The translations under genes were made by a program, and so were the position numbers. Below, one piece after another: positions 53,114 through 62,818 of a stretch of 64,000 nucleotides of DNA. Under the pieces are notes generated by a model. That model did no database searches and was not told where the DNA came from. It was given only the letters and a program-made list of their open reading frames with translations. This DNA is from Neobacillus piezotolerans. Lineage in GTDB: Bacteria; Bacillota; Bacilli; Bacillales; Cytobacillaceae. Numbering within the stretch: position 1 is the stretch's first letter; each line of letters opens with the position of its first letter. Location of the stretch: the NCBI RefSeq assembly GCF_003362805.1, contig NZ_QNQT01000012.1, forward strand, positions 1 through 64,000, written 5' to 3'.

Positions 53114-53665
53114 TTATTTAATGGAGGCTTCCTGGACTATGGCGGCTCCTTTTGCCAAGGCAAGCCTGTTCAGGTCGATTAAATGGTGTTTATCCGCTGA
53201 GAGGACTTTTCTCAACGATTCAATAAGCGAATCATACGAAAGGATACCCGTTGCCTCGATAAACGCGCCAAGCAGCACCATATTGGCCACTCTGCCGTTC
53301 CCCAGCCCGTTTGCAATGCCGGTCGCGTCGATTTCCAAAGACCGGATATCGGTCCGCCCGCTCTTGCCCGCGACAAGCGAACTATTCGTTATCAGAAGCC
53401 CGCCCGTCCTTACCTTCGGCTCAAACTTTTCATACGAAGGAAGGTTTAGGACAATCGCCGCGGAAGGTGAGCTTACAAGGGGGGAGCCAACCGGTTCATC
53501 GCTGATCACGACAGCGCAGTTCGCAGTCCCGCCACGCTGCTCCGGGCCATACGAAGGGAGCCAGGATACATATTTTCCTTCATGCAAACCGGAATGGGCA
53601 AGCAATTGGCCCATCGACATAATCCCCTGCCCGCCAAATCCCGCAATGATAATTTCTTCAAGCAT
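53114..53665 (-). CDS. 2-oxoacid:ferredoxin oxidoreductase, gamma subunit
   Basis: A 183-residue subunit that opens with IIIAGFGGQGIMSMGQLLA and has SYGPEQRGGTANCAVVIS, both diagnostic of the gamma domain of these enzymes. It completes the alpha-beta-gamma-delta complex that oxidatively decarboxylates 2-oxoacids with CoA and reduces ferredoxin. ATG 53665 lies nine bases after GGAGG; a TTG two codons earlier is too close. The upstream beta stop overlaps this region, so translation is coupled. Confidence 0.92.
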   Translation of the reverse strand: MLEEIIIAGFGGQGIMSMGQLLAHSGLHEGKYVSWLPSYGPEQRGGTANCAVVISDEPVGSPLVSSPSAAIVLNLPSYEKFEPKVRTGGLLITNSSLVAGKSGRTDIRSLEIDATGIANGLGNGRVANMVLLGAFIEATGILSYDSLIESLRKVLSADKHHLIDLNRLALAKGAAIVQEASIK

Positions 53666-53667
53666 GT

Positions 53668-54411
53668 TCAATTCCCTCCCTTGTAAATGCCAAGAGGGTA
53701 AACCGGGATCATGCTATCCTTAACCCAGTCAAGCGATTCATGTGGGTCCAGGCCCCAGTTTGTCGGGCACGTGGACAGGACTTCGACCATCGAGAATCCA
53801 AGCCCTTTCTTTTGAGTATCAAATGCCCGCCTGATCGCTTTTTTGGCTTTGATTATATTCGGGACGTCATGGGAAGAAACCCGTTCAATGTAAGCGGCGC
53901 CGTCCAATGTCGCAATCATTTCACTCACCCGGATTGGCGACCCTTGAAGGCGTGGATCACGGCCGAATGGGCTTGTTGCCGTTTTTTGCCCAATAAGCGT
54001 TGTCGGGGCCATTTGCCCACCCGTCATTCCGTAAATGGCATTGTTCACAAAAATTACGGTGATGTTCTCGCCGCGCGCGGCTGCGTGGATGACTTCGCTG
54101 ATTCCAATCGAAGCAAGGTCGCCATCCCCCTGGTACGTAAACACAAACCGGTCTGGCAGCACCCTCTTGATTCCAGTAGCCACCGCGGGCGCCCTGCCAT
54201 GCGCGGCCTGGGTCATATCGCAATTGAAATATTCATAGGAAAGAACGGAACAGCCAACGGATGCCACCCCCACGGTATCTTCAAGGATCCCCATTTCCTC
54301 CAGCACTTCCCCGACCATCCTGTGGATAATTCCGTGGGTGCATCCCGGGCAGTAATGAGTCGGGTTTTCAGTCAGCCCCGTTGTCTTTTCAAAGACAGTC
54401 TTCATGCTCAT
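53668..54411 (-). CDS. 2-oxoacid:ferredoxin oxidoreductase, beta (TPP-binding) subunit
   Basis: A 247-residue subunit. Thiamine diphosphate and Mg binding is by GDGDLASIG near 95-103 with [11 protein letters not shown] near 123-133; cluster cysteines are in CPGCTHG (21-24) and GVASVGCS (54). ATG 54411 overlaps the alpha stop codon by four bases, with GGAGGG before it. Confidence 0.93.
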   Translation of the reverse strand: MSMKTVFEKTTGLTENPTHYCPGCTHGIIHRMVGEVLEEMGILEDTVGVASVGCSVLSYEYFNCDMTQAAHGRAPAVATGIKRVLPDRFVFTYQGDGDLASIGISEVIHAAARGENITVIFVNNAIYGMTGGQMAPTTLIGQKTATSPFGRDPRLQGSPIRVSEMIATLDGAAYIERVSSHDVPNIIKAKKAIRRAFDTQKKGLGFSMVEVLSTCPTNWGLDPHESLDWVKDSMIPVYPLGIYKGGN

Positions 54412-55472
54412 ACGGCAACCCTCCCTGCCAGCTCGGCGATTTTCGCGAAAATCTCTTCTTGGGTCGGGACAACCCCTCCGGTCCGCCCATAAAACTCCAC
54501 AGGAGCGCGCCCTTCAACAGCGAGGCGGACATCCTCTACCATTTGCCCAGCGCTCATTTCGACAGACAAGAAAGCTTTCACGCAGTCCCTTGTTTCATGG
54601 AAAGGCTGGACCGGGAAAGGCCATAAGGAAATCGGGCGGATCAGCCCAACCTTGATTCCCTGCCGCCGCGCTTTATTAACTGCATTCATTGCAATCCTGG
54701 CCACCGTGCCAAAGGCAGCCACAATAAATTCGGCGTCATCTGTTAAGTACTCCTCGTACCGGACCTCATTTTCCCTGATGACAGCAAATTTTTTCTGGAG
54801 CCTGATATTGCGCGCCTCAAGGGCATGGGCGTCAAGGTCAAGCGATGAGATGACCCTCCGATCCCCGTCCCCCCGGGTACCTGTCGTCGCCCACTCCTTG
54901 GGAACATCCGTCCGTTCCGACCGTTCGCCAAATTCAACTGGTTCCATCATTTGTCCAAGCATCCCGTCGCCCAATACAATTACCGGGGTCCGGTACCGTT
55001 CTGCCATATCGAAGGCATCCTGTGTCAGGTCTACTATTTCCTGGAGACTTGACGGCGCAAGGACAGGTGTATAATAATCTCCATGTCCGCCTCCCTTTGT
55101 CACCTGAAAATAATCGGATTGGGCTGGCTGGATATTGCCAAGCCCAGGCCCGCCACGTACAACATTCACAACAACCGCGGGGAGCTCCGCCCCAACAAGA
55201 TAAGAGATTCCCTCTTGTTTAAGGCTGAATCCCGGGCTTGACGACGAAGTCATTACCCTAACTCCAGTACACGCGGCGCCGTACACCATATTGATTGCCG
55301 CCACTTCGCTTTCAGCCTGAAGGAACAGGCCGCCTACTTCCGGAAGCCGCCTTGCCATATAGGCAACAAGTTCGCTCTGGGGGGTAATCGGGTATCCGAA
55401 GAAATATTTGCAACCGGCATGGACAGCCGCCTCCGCAATAACTTCATTGCCTTTCATAAGTACTTTTCCCAT
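54408..55472 (-). CDS. vorB: 2-oxoacid:ferredoxin oxidoreductase, alpha subunit (VorB type)
   Basis: A 354-residue subunit with [49 protein letters not shown] and [20 protein letters not shown]. These features fit the VorB-type alpha subunit of 2-oxoisovalerate:ferredoxin oxidoreductase, but 2-oxoglutarate is a possible substrate too. ATG 55472 follows AGGGGAATA. It follows the ferredoxin-like delta gene by 64 bases. Confidence 0.92.
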   Translation of the reverse strand: MGKVLMKGNEVIAEAAVHAGCKYFFGYPITPQSELVAYMARRLPEVGGLFLQAESEVAAINMVYGAACTGVRVMTSSSSPGFSLKQEGISYLVGAELPAVVVNVVRGGPGLGNIQPAQSDYFQVTKGGGHGDYYTPVLAPSSLQEIVDLTQDAFDMAERYRTPVIVLGDGMLGQMMEPVEFGERSERTDVPKEWATTGTRGDGDRRVISSLDLDAHALEARNIRLQKKFAVIRENEVRYEEYLTDDAEFIVAAFGTVARIAMNAVNKARRQGIKVGLIRPISLWPFPVQPFHETRDCVKAFLSVEMSAGQMVEDVRLAVEGRAPVEFYGRTGGVVPTQEEIFAKIAELAGRVAV

Positions 55473-55536
55473 AGTTATTCCCCTTTCCTAGCACATAGGA
55501 AAATGATTATGCTTCTATAAATCTGTACTTGCCACC

Positions 55537-55767
55537 CTATACGGTCCGCTTCTTCTTTTCCGGACGATAGACGGTTATGACCCCATCCGGGCAAATTTGG
55601 CCGCATTTCGCGCAGCTAATGCATTTTTCCTGCTCTATAACTGTTGCGGGGCGATAGCCTTTTCCATTCAGGTAATCTGCCAGGAAGATAATTGTTTCCG
55701 GGCAAACCTGCACACAAAGGCTGCAGGATTTACAATACGCCTCATTAAAAACGACTCTTCTTTCCAT
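55537..55767 (-). CDS. 2[4Fe-4S] ferredoxin, delta subunit of the oxidoreductase
   Basis: A 76-residue protein with two cluster motifs, CKSCSLCVQVCP near 12-23 and CISCAKCGQICP near 49-60. It carries electrons from the thiamine site to soluble ferredoxin. It is the first enzyme gene after the P-loop ATPase, ten bases apart, with GGAGGATG before the start. Confidence 0.93.
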   Translation of the reverse strand: MERRVVFNEAYCKSCSLCVQVCPETIIFLADYLNGKGYRPATVIEQEKCISCAKCGQICPDGVITVYRPEKKKRTV

Positions 55768-55779
55768 TTCGCATCCTCC

Positions 55780-56451
55780 TCATTCCCATGGCAATTTCAT
55801 AAACCGGTCAATGATAAAAATGTCTTCCCTCCCGCCAAAAACACCGATTCCATCCATGTTCCTTGAAACTGCTGTCGCAACAACCGGAATCCCAAGTTGA
55901 TCCGCTGCCATACGGGCAAGGAACTCCCCATTTAAAATAGTTTCAGGCGTGGTTTCGCTGCCGAGATTCGTGTTGTTTATAATGCCCGTGACCGGAAGCC
56001 TCGCTGCTTTCTCAATTCCTTTTATTGACTCGATAATTCCATCCAAGGTACTCACATATGGTCTGTTCGCGTTAAGAACGAACATCAACTTCGCCCCAAT
56101 ATCCTTCCATTCATGATAATATTGGCCAAGCACAGTCGCGCCGTCCTTTTCACCACCGGCATCAATGATGATCTTGTAGGATGGATCATGGATTACCCGG
56201 TAGATTTCCCCGGATACCACCGGGAGGTCAGAGGAAGCAAGCCTTGCTGACGGACCAATCAATTCGATTCCGTTTTCGTTTAAAATGGCGGCGGCGTCCC
56301 TGGACCTGAAATATGGATTGATTACATCCAAATCGGCAATCGCAACCTTTTTATGCACCTTGCGTTCCTGAAGGGCCAGGTTTAGGGCAAGCTCTGTCTT
56401 TCCGCTTCCAAAATGCCCTGCCAAAATCGTAATCCTCGTTTCGTTTCTCAT
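55780..56451 (-). CDS. P-loop ATPase (MinD/CobQ-like) leading the oxidoreductase operon
   Basis: A 223-residue soluble ATPase. The Walker A is AGHFGSGKTELALN at 11-24, the switch is ADLDVINPYFRSRD, and IIDAGGEKDG follows. The fold is of the deviant SIMIBI class that includes MinD and CODH maturation factor CooC. It begins the operon, 24 bases after a cre site, and is tightly linked to the ferredoxin gene. A role in cluster insertion or cofactor maturation of the enzyme is plausible but not established. Confidence 0.85.
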   Translation of the reverse strand: MRNETRITILAGHFGSGKTELALNLALQERKVHKKVAIADLDVINPYFRSRDAAAILNENGIELIGPSARLASSDLPVVSGEIYRVIHDPSYKIIIDAGGEKDGATVLGQYYHEWKDIGAKLMFVLNANRPYVSTLDGIIESIKGIEKAARLPVTGIINNTNLGSETTPETILNGEFLARMAADQLGIPVVATAVSRNMDGIGVFGGREDIFIIDRFMKLPWE

Positions 56452-56474
56452 TGTCGTTCCAACTTTCTCGATTT

Positions 56475-56490
56475 TTGTAAACGCTTACAA
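56475..56490. promoter_or_regulatory. CcpA catabolite-responsive element (cre)
   Basis: TTGTAAACGCTTACAA is a perfect palindrome and matches the cre consensus WTGNAANCGNWNNCAW. It lies 24 bases upstream of the oxidoreductase operon start codon, so CcpA likely represses the operon during growth on preferred sugars. Confidence 0.85.
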
Positions 56491-56582
56491 AATATCTCCG
56501 GGAAATCCAGCCACTGCCATTATAAAACATGCTATTGCATTCTGGCTTTGACCTTTGTCACACCAGCGAAGGCGCTTTTCAA

Positions 56583-56616
56583 AAAGAAAACGGGCCCTTC
56601 CGCAAAAGGTCCCGCT
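56583..56616 (-). terminator. Terminator of the 106-residue hypothetical gene
   Basis: ACGGG.CCTT pairs with AAGG.CCCGC around TTGCGG; TTTTCTTTTTG follows on the minus strand. Confidence 0.75.
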
Positions 56617-56643
56617 TTCTATTTTTAATATGCAGACAATTAG

Positions 56644-56964
56644 TTAACTCATGAAAGAAAGGATTACTTTTTGCGGAATATCAAAAGATGTTTCCGACTT
56701 TTTTCTCAACTGTCCGCATGATGGCATTTCAAAAGAAAACTCAACGACTTCCCCAGGAATGATGCCGTCTTCCTTCAATTTTTCGAACACTCGCTGCATG
56801 GCGTCATCAGTTAGAATTTTTTCATTCGTTCCGATTTCCTGGAAGCATTCGACACAGGTTTCGACGATGTTTTCATCAATCCGTTCCTCTGCGAAGACAA
56901 GCTTGCCGCCAGCCAAATTCTCAACTTCCCTATTTTCCAGTTCAATGATTGTGGTAATATTCAT
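56644..56964 (-). CDS. Hypothetical acidic protein
   Basis: A 106-residue soluble, acidic protein with no family I recognise. It has three Cys (ETCVECFQEIG near 36-41 and MPSCGQL near 80). ATG 56964 follows GGAGGTG by six bases. It lies alone, divergent from nothing obvious, between the oxidoreductase operon and a signalling gene. Confidence 0.7.
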   Translation of the reverse strand: MNITTIIELENREVENLAGGKLVFAEERIDENIVETCVECFQEIGTNEKILTDDAMQRVFEKLKEDGIIPGEVVEFSFEMPSCGQLRKKSETSFDIPQKVILSFMS

Positions 56965-57163
56965 TTCCTGCACCTCCGCTATTTGTATAGGTCCATTATA
57001 AAAAAACTCCTGGATGTTGTTTTCCTTTCATCACGAAATTCGCATAATCTTCATATGTTTGTGGCGAATTTCTGTCATTTTTGTAAAGCGATTCAAAATG
57101 CCTCCCATCCTACTTGATTTTCAATATTATTAGGCCGAAAAACAAAGTAGATATAAATGAAAA

Positions 57164-57194
57164 AAGGAAGGCCCTTTTCCACTGGGCCTTCCTT
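57164..57194 (-). terminator. Terminator of the GGDEF-EAL gene
   Basis: AAGGAAGGCCC and GGGCCTTCCTT form a perfect 11-bp stem; TTTTTTCATTT follows on the minus strand. Confidence 0.88.
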
Positions 57195-57196
57195 AA

Positions 57197-58675
57197 TCAA
57201 ACTGGCAGGAAGCTACTTTCAATAAAAGAGAATGCCTTGTCCGCCTCCAACGGCTTGCTTATGAAATATCCCTGAGTATAATTACATGTACTCGTCCCAA
57301 GGAACTTCATCTGTTCACGCGTCTCGACACCTTCGGCTACCACCTTCAGCCTAAGGCTGTGCGCAAGATTTATGATAGCGGAAGCAATTGAGGCATCCGT
57401 ATTATCACGTTCAAGATTCATTATGAAAGAACGGTCTATTTTTAGTACATCGATCGGAAAATGCTTTAAATAGCTCAACGATGAAAAACCCGTTCCGAAA
57501 TCGTCAATCGCTATCGTAACCCCAAGCGACTTTAGGTTGGACAACACTTCGGCCGCCCTTTCAGGATTATGCATGACTGTTCCTTCCGTAAGTTCCAACT
57601 CTAGTGCATATGGCGGAAGGCCAGTTTCCTCAAGGATTCCGGCAATCAATTTTTCGAGATTTTGCTTACGGAATTGATGCGGGGACAGATTCACACTGAT
57701 CGATAAATGTTCATAGCCGAGATTATGCCACTCCCGGCATTGCCTGCAGGCTTCCCGGAGGACCCATTCCCCCAGCGGTACGATTAGACCCGTTTCTTCG
57801 GCTATAGTGATGAACTCACCAGGATAAAGGATCTTTCCTTCCCGGTTCCAGCGTACTAGCGCTTCAAATCCATAAATTTCATTTGATTGCAGGTTAAGCT
57901 TTGGCTGGTAATGGAGCACAAAGCTCCTTGTTTCAAGTGCCTGCCTCAGTTTTATTTCTTTTGTCATCCTTTCGACGGCCTTCGCATCCATCGATGGCTC
58001 ATAAAGCCGATAGCCGTTCCGCCCATTCTCTTTTGATTTGTACATCGCCAAATCCGCATTCCTAAGGAGCATATTCATTTCGCAGCCGCCCCGTGGACTG
58101 ATGCTGATTCCAATGCTTGTCGTCATCATGATTTTGCTCCCATTAATTTGGAAGGGCTGTTTCATGATTTGGATGATTTTTTCGCTTGCGACGAAAGTCT
58201 CTTCATCGGCTTCCACGTCAGGCATGAGCACGACAAATTCATCGCCGCCGAACCGGGCGACAATATTGCCCTGTGAGCAAACCGCGTGAAGCCTTGCAGC
58301 TACTTCTTTTAGCAGTTTATCCCCCGCATGGTGCCCCATGCTGTCATTGATTACTTTAAAATGATCCAAATCAAGGAGCAGGATTCCAAGTTTCCTCTGG
58401 GCGGCCCTTTGGAAATACTCTTTTATAAAGGACTCGATGTACCATCTGTTCGGAAGGCCTGTCAAGGCGTCATGAAAGGCCATATGCTTAATGGCTTCCT
58501 CTGACTTTTTCCTGTCACGTATATCCCGGCAAAGCGCCAGGAATTTTTGCTTTTCACCAATTTGGATAAGCCGGAAATTAATATCCACTGGGATTTCCCT
58601 TCCATCAACGGCGGCCATCCTGTCCTCGAAATGCAGGGAATGATTGTTTTCCATCCCCTTCAGCATTTCTTCCAT
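57197..58675 (-). pseudogene. PAS-GGDEF-EAL part of a frameshifted c-di-GMP protein
   Basis: This is the 3' part of one gene split by a frameshift near 58672. It encodes the end of a second PAS domain, a GGDEF domain with GGDEF at RFGGDEFVVL and LDHFKVINDSMGHHAGD, and an EAL domain with EALVRW, ENLTEGT-like LELTEGT, and DDFGTGFSSLSYL. Both c-di-GMP synthesis and hydrolysis motifs look intact. The apparent ATG start inside a PAS fold would leave a broken domain, so I read it as a fragment, a reversible phase variant, or a sequencing error. Confidence 0.75.
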
Positions 58676-59319
58676 TTTTGAGGAAGGATTCCAAAGATAT
58701 GCCTGGCATTCATGGCGAGCAATTTATCCTGTTCATATCCCAGCAATTCGGCAGCCGCGGAGTTGACATTTACAAATTCCCCGTTTAGCCCGATCAGAAA
58801 GAAACAGTCCGCGGCCTGGTCGACCACGTTCCTGAACTTTTCCTCACTCTCCCTGAGTTTTTGCTCCATCGCTACCCGATCGGTAATATCCAGGCCGAAT
58901 CCAAGTAAAAAGTCCTCATTTTCCGCCCGAATGATTGTTTTTCCGGTATACATGACTCTTTCTTCACCCCGGAAGCCAACTGGGACTTCCTTTGAAATCA
59001 ATTTTCGCTGCCGCCAAATCTCCAAGTCATCGGCCCTGTTAATTTCGGCAATGTGCCGCGGAAAAAAATCAAAGACCGTTTTTCCAATCAACTCATCAAG
59101 TTCCATTCCCTGGACCCTCAGTACTTCCGCGTTACCGAACAACGTCCTGCCGGCCCTGTCTTCCAGGAAAATATTGAGTGGCAGGGCATTGAGGATATTC
59201 AGTTTAATCGACTCGCTCATCCGGAGTTTTTGAGCAAGTTCCTTTTCCTTAGCCTCTAATTCTTGCACACGCTTAAGATGTTCCAAATAATCCGCCTTGA
59301 TTTTCTCAATCGTCTCCAT
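58660..59319 (-). pseudogene. PAS-PAS part of the same frameshifted gene
   Basis: The 5' part encodes a coiled coil (residues 5-40), one full PAS domain, and most of a second (FRNVVDQAADCFFLIGLNG, FVNVNSAAAELLGYEQDKLL). It stops at TGA shortly after a run of five A at 58673-58677. One more A in that run would join it in frame to the GGDEF-EAL part, giving about 710 residues. ATG 59319 follows GGGAAGGAT; the frame is open further upstream without a site. Confidence 0.75.
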
Positions 59320-59564
59320 CCCTGCTATCCTTCCCAGTCCATATATAACCCGGCTTCTCCCTAATTCCCTACCTATTTCCACATTGAAGTGCCAGGGTCG
59401 GATTATATTGCCGATCCCATTTCAAACAAAAGAAAAGGCCACTGAAGATTCCATACCAATATTTTATAATGGCGTCCGCCGCGAGAGAGTATTGTTGGTA
59501 AAAAATTCATAAATTTGTCGTTTCTTTTTGGCTGTTTAGTGCATTTGTTGCATACCTTGCCATG

Positions 59565-59599
59565 AAAAAAGCCGGTCCGGGATTCCTGCCGGCCGGCTT
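59565..59599 (-). terminator. Terminator of the HtrA-like gene
   Basis: AAGCCGG and CCGGCTT pair at the base with CCGG/CCGG pairing inside; TTTTTTC follows on the minus strand. Confidence 0.8.
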
Positions 59600-59614
59600 A
59601 AGATCAATAGGGCA

Positions 59615-60763
59615 TTATCTGGCAGTCCCTAATTCGACTGTCACTTTTTGTTTTTGGCCTCCTCTGTAAATTGTTACCGATACGCGCTCCCCCTCTTTCG
59701 CATCTTTAAACAGGAAGCTGCGCAAGTCAATGACTGTCCGGATTTTTTTCCCTTCAATAGCGGTAATTACATCGTATTTCTTTATTCCCGCCCTCTCAGC
59801 CGGTGAATCCGGGCTAACTTCCATGACAACTACGCCTTTTGTTACATGATTAGGAAGATTAAGCGGGTCCTTCCAATACTGGGAAGGGATATCCTGCAGC
59901 GACACTGGCGCGACCCCTATGAATGGGCGGCGCACCTCTCCATACTTTTCGAGGCTTTCAATGACAGGGGCTGCGGCATGGACCGGGATAGCAAAACCGA
60001 TTCCCTCTACCTCTTCCAAGGCTATTTTGGCCGAGTTGATGCCAATCAGCTGGCCGTTGATGTCAATCAAAGCTCCGCCGCTGTTTCCCGGGTTTATGGC
60101 CGCATCCGTTTGAATAACTTCTGTCTGCCAGTCGACTTCCCCATTTTGGTCAATGTCCACAGGCATCGTCCTCGCCACGGAGCTAATGACCCCTTTCGTT
60201 ACAGTGCCTTCAAGGAAGCCAAGCGGGTTCCCGATTGCTATGGCGGAAGCGCCTGGCTGTAAATCTTCTGAATCCCCTATTTCAATTACATCATTTACCC
60301 CTTCCCCGTCAACGGTGATAACCGCCAAATCTGTCATCGGGTCGGAGCCCAGCAATTTTGCCTTCAGCTTTTTGCCGTCTGGAAGGGTTGCCTCAAGCTG
60401 GGTTGCTTTATCAACAACATGGTGATTCGTAATAATGAAAGCCTTCGAATCTTCTTTTTTATAGATTACTCCGGAACCAGACCCTGCCTTTGAAGGCAAC
60501 GAGCCATCAAACATGCTTCCTCCCTGATAATTGGTGATGCTGACAACCGCACCCTTCGCCTTTTTGACCGCCGCTGTCACTTCCGTTTCACGGTTATCAT
60601 CATCGGCATGGACCGTGGACGATAACTCAACAGGTGAATCCGTATTTGTGAAATTCCCAGGTAAAATTTTTACAATAAGCAAAATAAACATAATCCCGGC
60701 TGCCATTCCCGCCAGTCCGGGGAATAACCATCTTTTCCATGATTCCCCGCCCTTGAATTCCAT
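59615..60763 (-). CDS. HtrA/DegP-family serine protease
   Basis: A 382-residue membrane-anchored protease: a short cytoplasmic start, one helix (13-34), an outer protease domain with His115 (TNHHVVD), Asp145 (DPMTDLAV) and Ser228 (NPGNSGGAL), and a C-terminal PDZ domain (GVVVMEVSPDSPAERAGIKK). It degrades or refolds exported proteins under stress. ATG 60763 follows GGGGAGCG. It is related to HtrA/HtrB/YyxA of B. subtilis; no two-component gene adjoins it. Confidence 0.94.
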   Translation of the reverse strand: MEFKGGESWKRWLFPGLAGMAAGIMFILLIVKILPGNFTNTDSPVELSSTVHADDDNRETEVTAAVKKAKGAVVSITNYQGGSMFDGSLPSKAGSGSGVIYKKEDSKAFIITNHHVVDKATQLEATLPDGKKLKAKLLGSDPMTDLAVITVDGEGVNDVIEIGDSEDLQPGASAIAIGNPLGFLEGTVTKGVISSVARTMPVDIDQNGEVDWQTEVIQTDAAINPGNSGGALIDINGQLIGINSAKIALEEVEGIGFAIPVHAAAPVIESLEKYGEVRRPFIGVAPVSLQDIPSQYWKDPLNLPNHVTKGVVVMEVSPDSPAERAGIKKYDVITAIEGKKIRTVIDLRSFLFKDAKEGERVSVTIYRGGQKQKVTVELGTAR

Positions 60764-60974
60764 ACAATCGCTCCCCTCTAAAGTTGGTAAACCGCCGCCA
60801 TCCGCGGCAGTGGGTTTATCTTTCTGTTTTCCTCTCTTGCATGGGGGACAAACTGATAGTTTCTTCCATACCGGGACCTTGTGTTTTTTATTTTATTTAA
60901 ATATAATTTTAGAAAAGCATTTTTTTAAAATTACAAAAGCTTTCATTATTTTTTAACATTGGGAGATGGGGATT

Positions 60975-62255
60975 TTGACAAATCAAGCATTGCTTGCCAT
61001 CGGAATTTTCCTGGTTGCATACGCATTTATCGTAACCGAGAAAATCCATAGGACAATCATCGCGATGGCCGGGGGCATCGCCATGGTCCTCCTAGGCATA
61101 CTGAATCAGGAAACAGCGCTTCACCACATCGACTTTAACACCCTTGGGCTGCTGACAGGAATGATGATCATCGTCGCCATTACAGCTGAAACCGGCTTGT
61201 TCCGCTATCTGGCAATCTGGGCGGCGAAAAAAGTAAAGGGCGACCCATTGAAGCTCCTACTTGTATTAGGGCTGATTACAGCTGTGGCTTCTGCGTTTTT
61301 AGACAATGTCACGACGGTCCTTCTTATCGTACCTGTCACGTTCAGCATCACAAGGCAGCTGAAAGTGAACCCGATGCCCTACCTCATTACACAAATTATC
61401 GCCTCCAATATCGGAGGCACCGCGACGCTTATTGGCGACCCGCCGAACATTATGCTTGGAAGCGCCGTCAAGGAGCTGACATTTTCAGCGTTCATTGTCA
61501 ACCTGGCGCCGATTTCGTTTGTCATATTGATTGTGAATCTCGCCATTCTCGCCCTCCTTTATCGAAAGTCACTAAAGACAACGGAAGAGCTGAAAGCCGG
61601 CATTATGAACCTCGATGAAAAAGCGGAAATTACCGATACTGTCCTACTGAAAAAGTCGCTATTCGCCCTTGGAGCAACAATTTTGGGCTTTTTCCTTCAC
61701 CAGTTCATCCATGTGGAAAACGCGACAATTGCTTTGGCAGGCGCTTTCCTGCTTCTGCTTTTGACAGGCGAGCATTATCTTGAGGACTCGATGAAAAAAG
61801 TCGAGTGGCTAACCATCTTTTTCTTTATCGGGCTGTTCGTCCTCGTTGGGGGCTTGATGGAAACAGGCGTTATATCACTCTTGGCCGAGAAATCAATGGA
61901 TGTGACCGGCGGAGATGTAACTGCGACGGCGCTTCTGATTTTATGGGTGAGTGCCATCGCTTCCGCGTTCATCGACAATATCCCGTTTGTCGCGACAATG
62001 ATCCCGATGATTAAGGACATGGGCTCAATGGGTATCACCAACCTCGAACCGCTTTGGTGGAGCCTAGCTCTTGGCGCATGCCTTGGCGGGAACGGGACCT
62101 TGATCGGCGCGAGCGCCAATGTGATTGTAGCGGGCATGGCCGCGAAAGAAAAACACCCTATTTCTTTTATGAAATTCCTGGTTATCGCATTCCCGCTTAT
62201 GCTGTTGAGCATCGCTATTTGCACGGTGTATGTTTATGTAAGGTATCTTTTATAG
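60975..62255 (+). CDS. ArsB/NhaD-superfamily permease
   Basis: A 426-residue membrane protein with about 11-12 helices. Two inverted halves carry SAFLDNVTTVLLIVPVT with GTATLIGDPPNIMLG, and SAFIDNIPFVATMIPM with GGNGTLIGASANVIVAG; these are the ion-transporter signature loops. It may export sodium, arsenite or an organic acid; it is not in an ars context. TTG 60975 is chosen since GGGAG lies eight bases before it; ATG 60966 is directly adjacent to that site. Confidence 0.88.
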   Translation: MTNQALLAIGIFLVAYAFIVTEKIHRTIIAMAGGIAMVLLGILNQETALHHIDFNTLGLLTGMMIIVAITAETGLFRYLAIWAAKKVKGDPLKLLLVLGLITAVASAFLDNVTTVLLIVPVTFSITRQLKVNPMPYLITQIIASNIGGTATLIGDPPNIMLGSAVKELTFSAFIVNLAPISFVILIVNLAILALLYRKSLKTTEELKAGIMNLDEKAEITDTVLLKKSLFALGATILGFFLHQFIHVENATIALAGAFLLLLLTGEHYLEDSMKKVEWLTIFFFIGLFVLVGGLMETGVISLLAEKSMDVTGGDVTATALLILWVSAIASAFIDNIPFVATMIPMIKDMGSMGITNLEPLWWSLALGACLGGNGTLIGASANVIVAGMAAKEKHPISFMKFLVIAFPLMLLSIAICTVYVYVRYLL

Positions 62256-62271
62256 ATGGAGGGAAACCGCG

Positions 62272-62550
62272 ATGGAACTGGTTTACACGTACGATCAAAA
62301 ACGTCTGGATATCCGGGAGAAGCGAGATGGAGAGGATTTTGAATTTACAATTATATTTACCGACCAGGCTCTTGAAAAGCAATTTAATGCCGTCCGCGAC
62401 TACTTTTACGGAAATGACGATCTCACGGATGCATATTTTTATAAGAGCATCGACAAACAGGCGACAGTCTCCCTGAAGCAAGAATACTATACTGAATTCC
62501 TTCTCCAGCTTTTTAAAAACAAGTTGATTTTATCGCTGTTGTGGAAGTAG
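62272..62550 (+). CDS. Hypothetical protein downstream of the permease
   Basis: A 92-residue soluble protein, rich in Tyr, Phe and charged residues, starting at ATG 62272 behind GGAGGG, 16 bases after the permease stop. It is presumably cotranscribed with the permease. No family is recognised. Confidence 0.75.
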   Translation: MELVYTYDQKRLDIREKRDGEDFEFTIIFTDQALEKQFNAVRDYFYGNDDLTDAYFYKSIDKQATVSLKQEYYTEFLLQLFKNKLILSLLWK

Positions 62551-62553
62551 CAA

Positions 62554-62594
62554 GAAGCCGGGCGCTGCAATTTTAGCGCCCGGCTTCCTTTTTT
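62554..62594. terminator. Terminator shared by convergent small genes
   Basis: GAAGCCGGGCGCT and AGCGCCCGGCTTC form a perfect 13-bp stem around eight bases, followed by CTTTTTT on the plus strand. The stop codon of the minus-strand FbpA-like gene lies inside it. Confidence 0.9.
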
Positions 62595-62740
62595 AATAGA
62601 AGCATATATTCATTTTCAAGTGTTTTTAGAGGCGCGTCGTATAAATGCCTTTCATCCGATGTTTTGTATACGTTCCTTGAAAGCAATTCTTCGATCAATT
62701 TTTCTTTCCTCTTTTCGACCATTTCTGTTAACCTTGCCAC
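62573..62740 (-). CDS. FbpA-like small basic protein under SAM riboswitch control
   Basis: A 55-residue protein from GTG 62740, eight bases after GGAG, to TAA 62575-62573. The pattern EKRKEKLIEELLSRNVYK followed by ERHLYDAPLKTLENEY fits the Fur-regulated basic protein A (FbpA) family: a charged helix ending in VYK and then an L..LE.EY helix. The family's role is unclear in general; some members act with small RNAs in iron sparing. Its control by two tandem S-box leaders links this copy to methionine or SAM status. Function is inference. Confidence 0.65.
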   Translation of the reverse strand: MARLTEMVEKRKEKLIEELLSRNVYKTSDERHLYDAPLKTLENEYMLLLKKEAGR

Positions 62741-62767
62741 TTTCCTTCTCCTTTCCGTTGGATTTTA

Positions 62768-62798
62768 CTAAAAACACCTCTCCCATTAAGGAAGAGGT
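62768..62798 (-). terminator. Terminator of the proximal SAM riboswitch
   Basis: On the minus strand ACCTCTTCC pairs with GGGAGAGGT around TTAAT, followed by GTTTTTAG. It precedes the FbpA-like gene by about 28 bases. Confidence 0.8.
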
Positions 62799-62818
62799 TG
62801 CTTGTTGGTATGCGTTGC

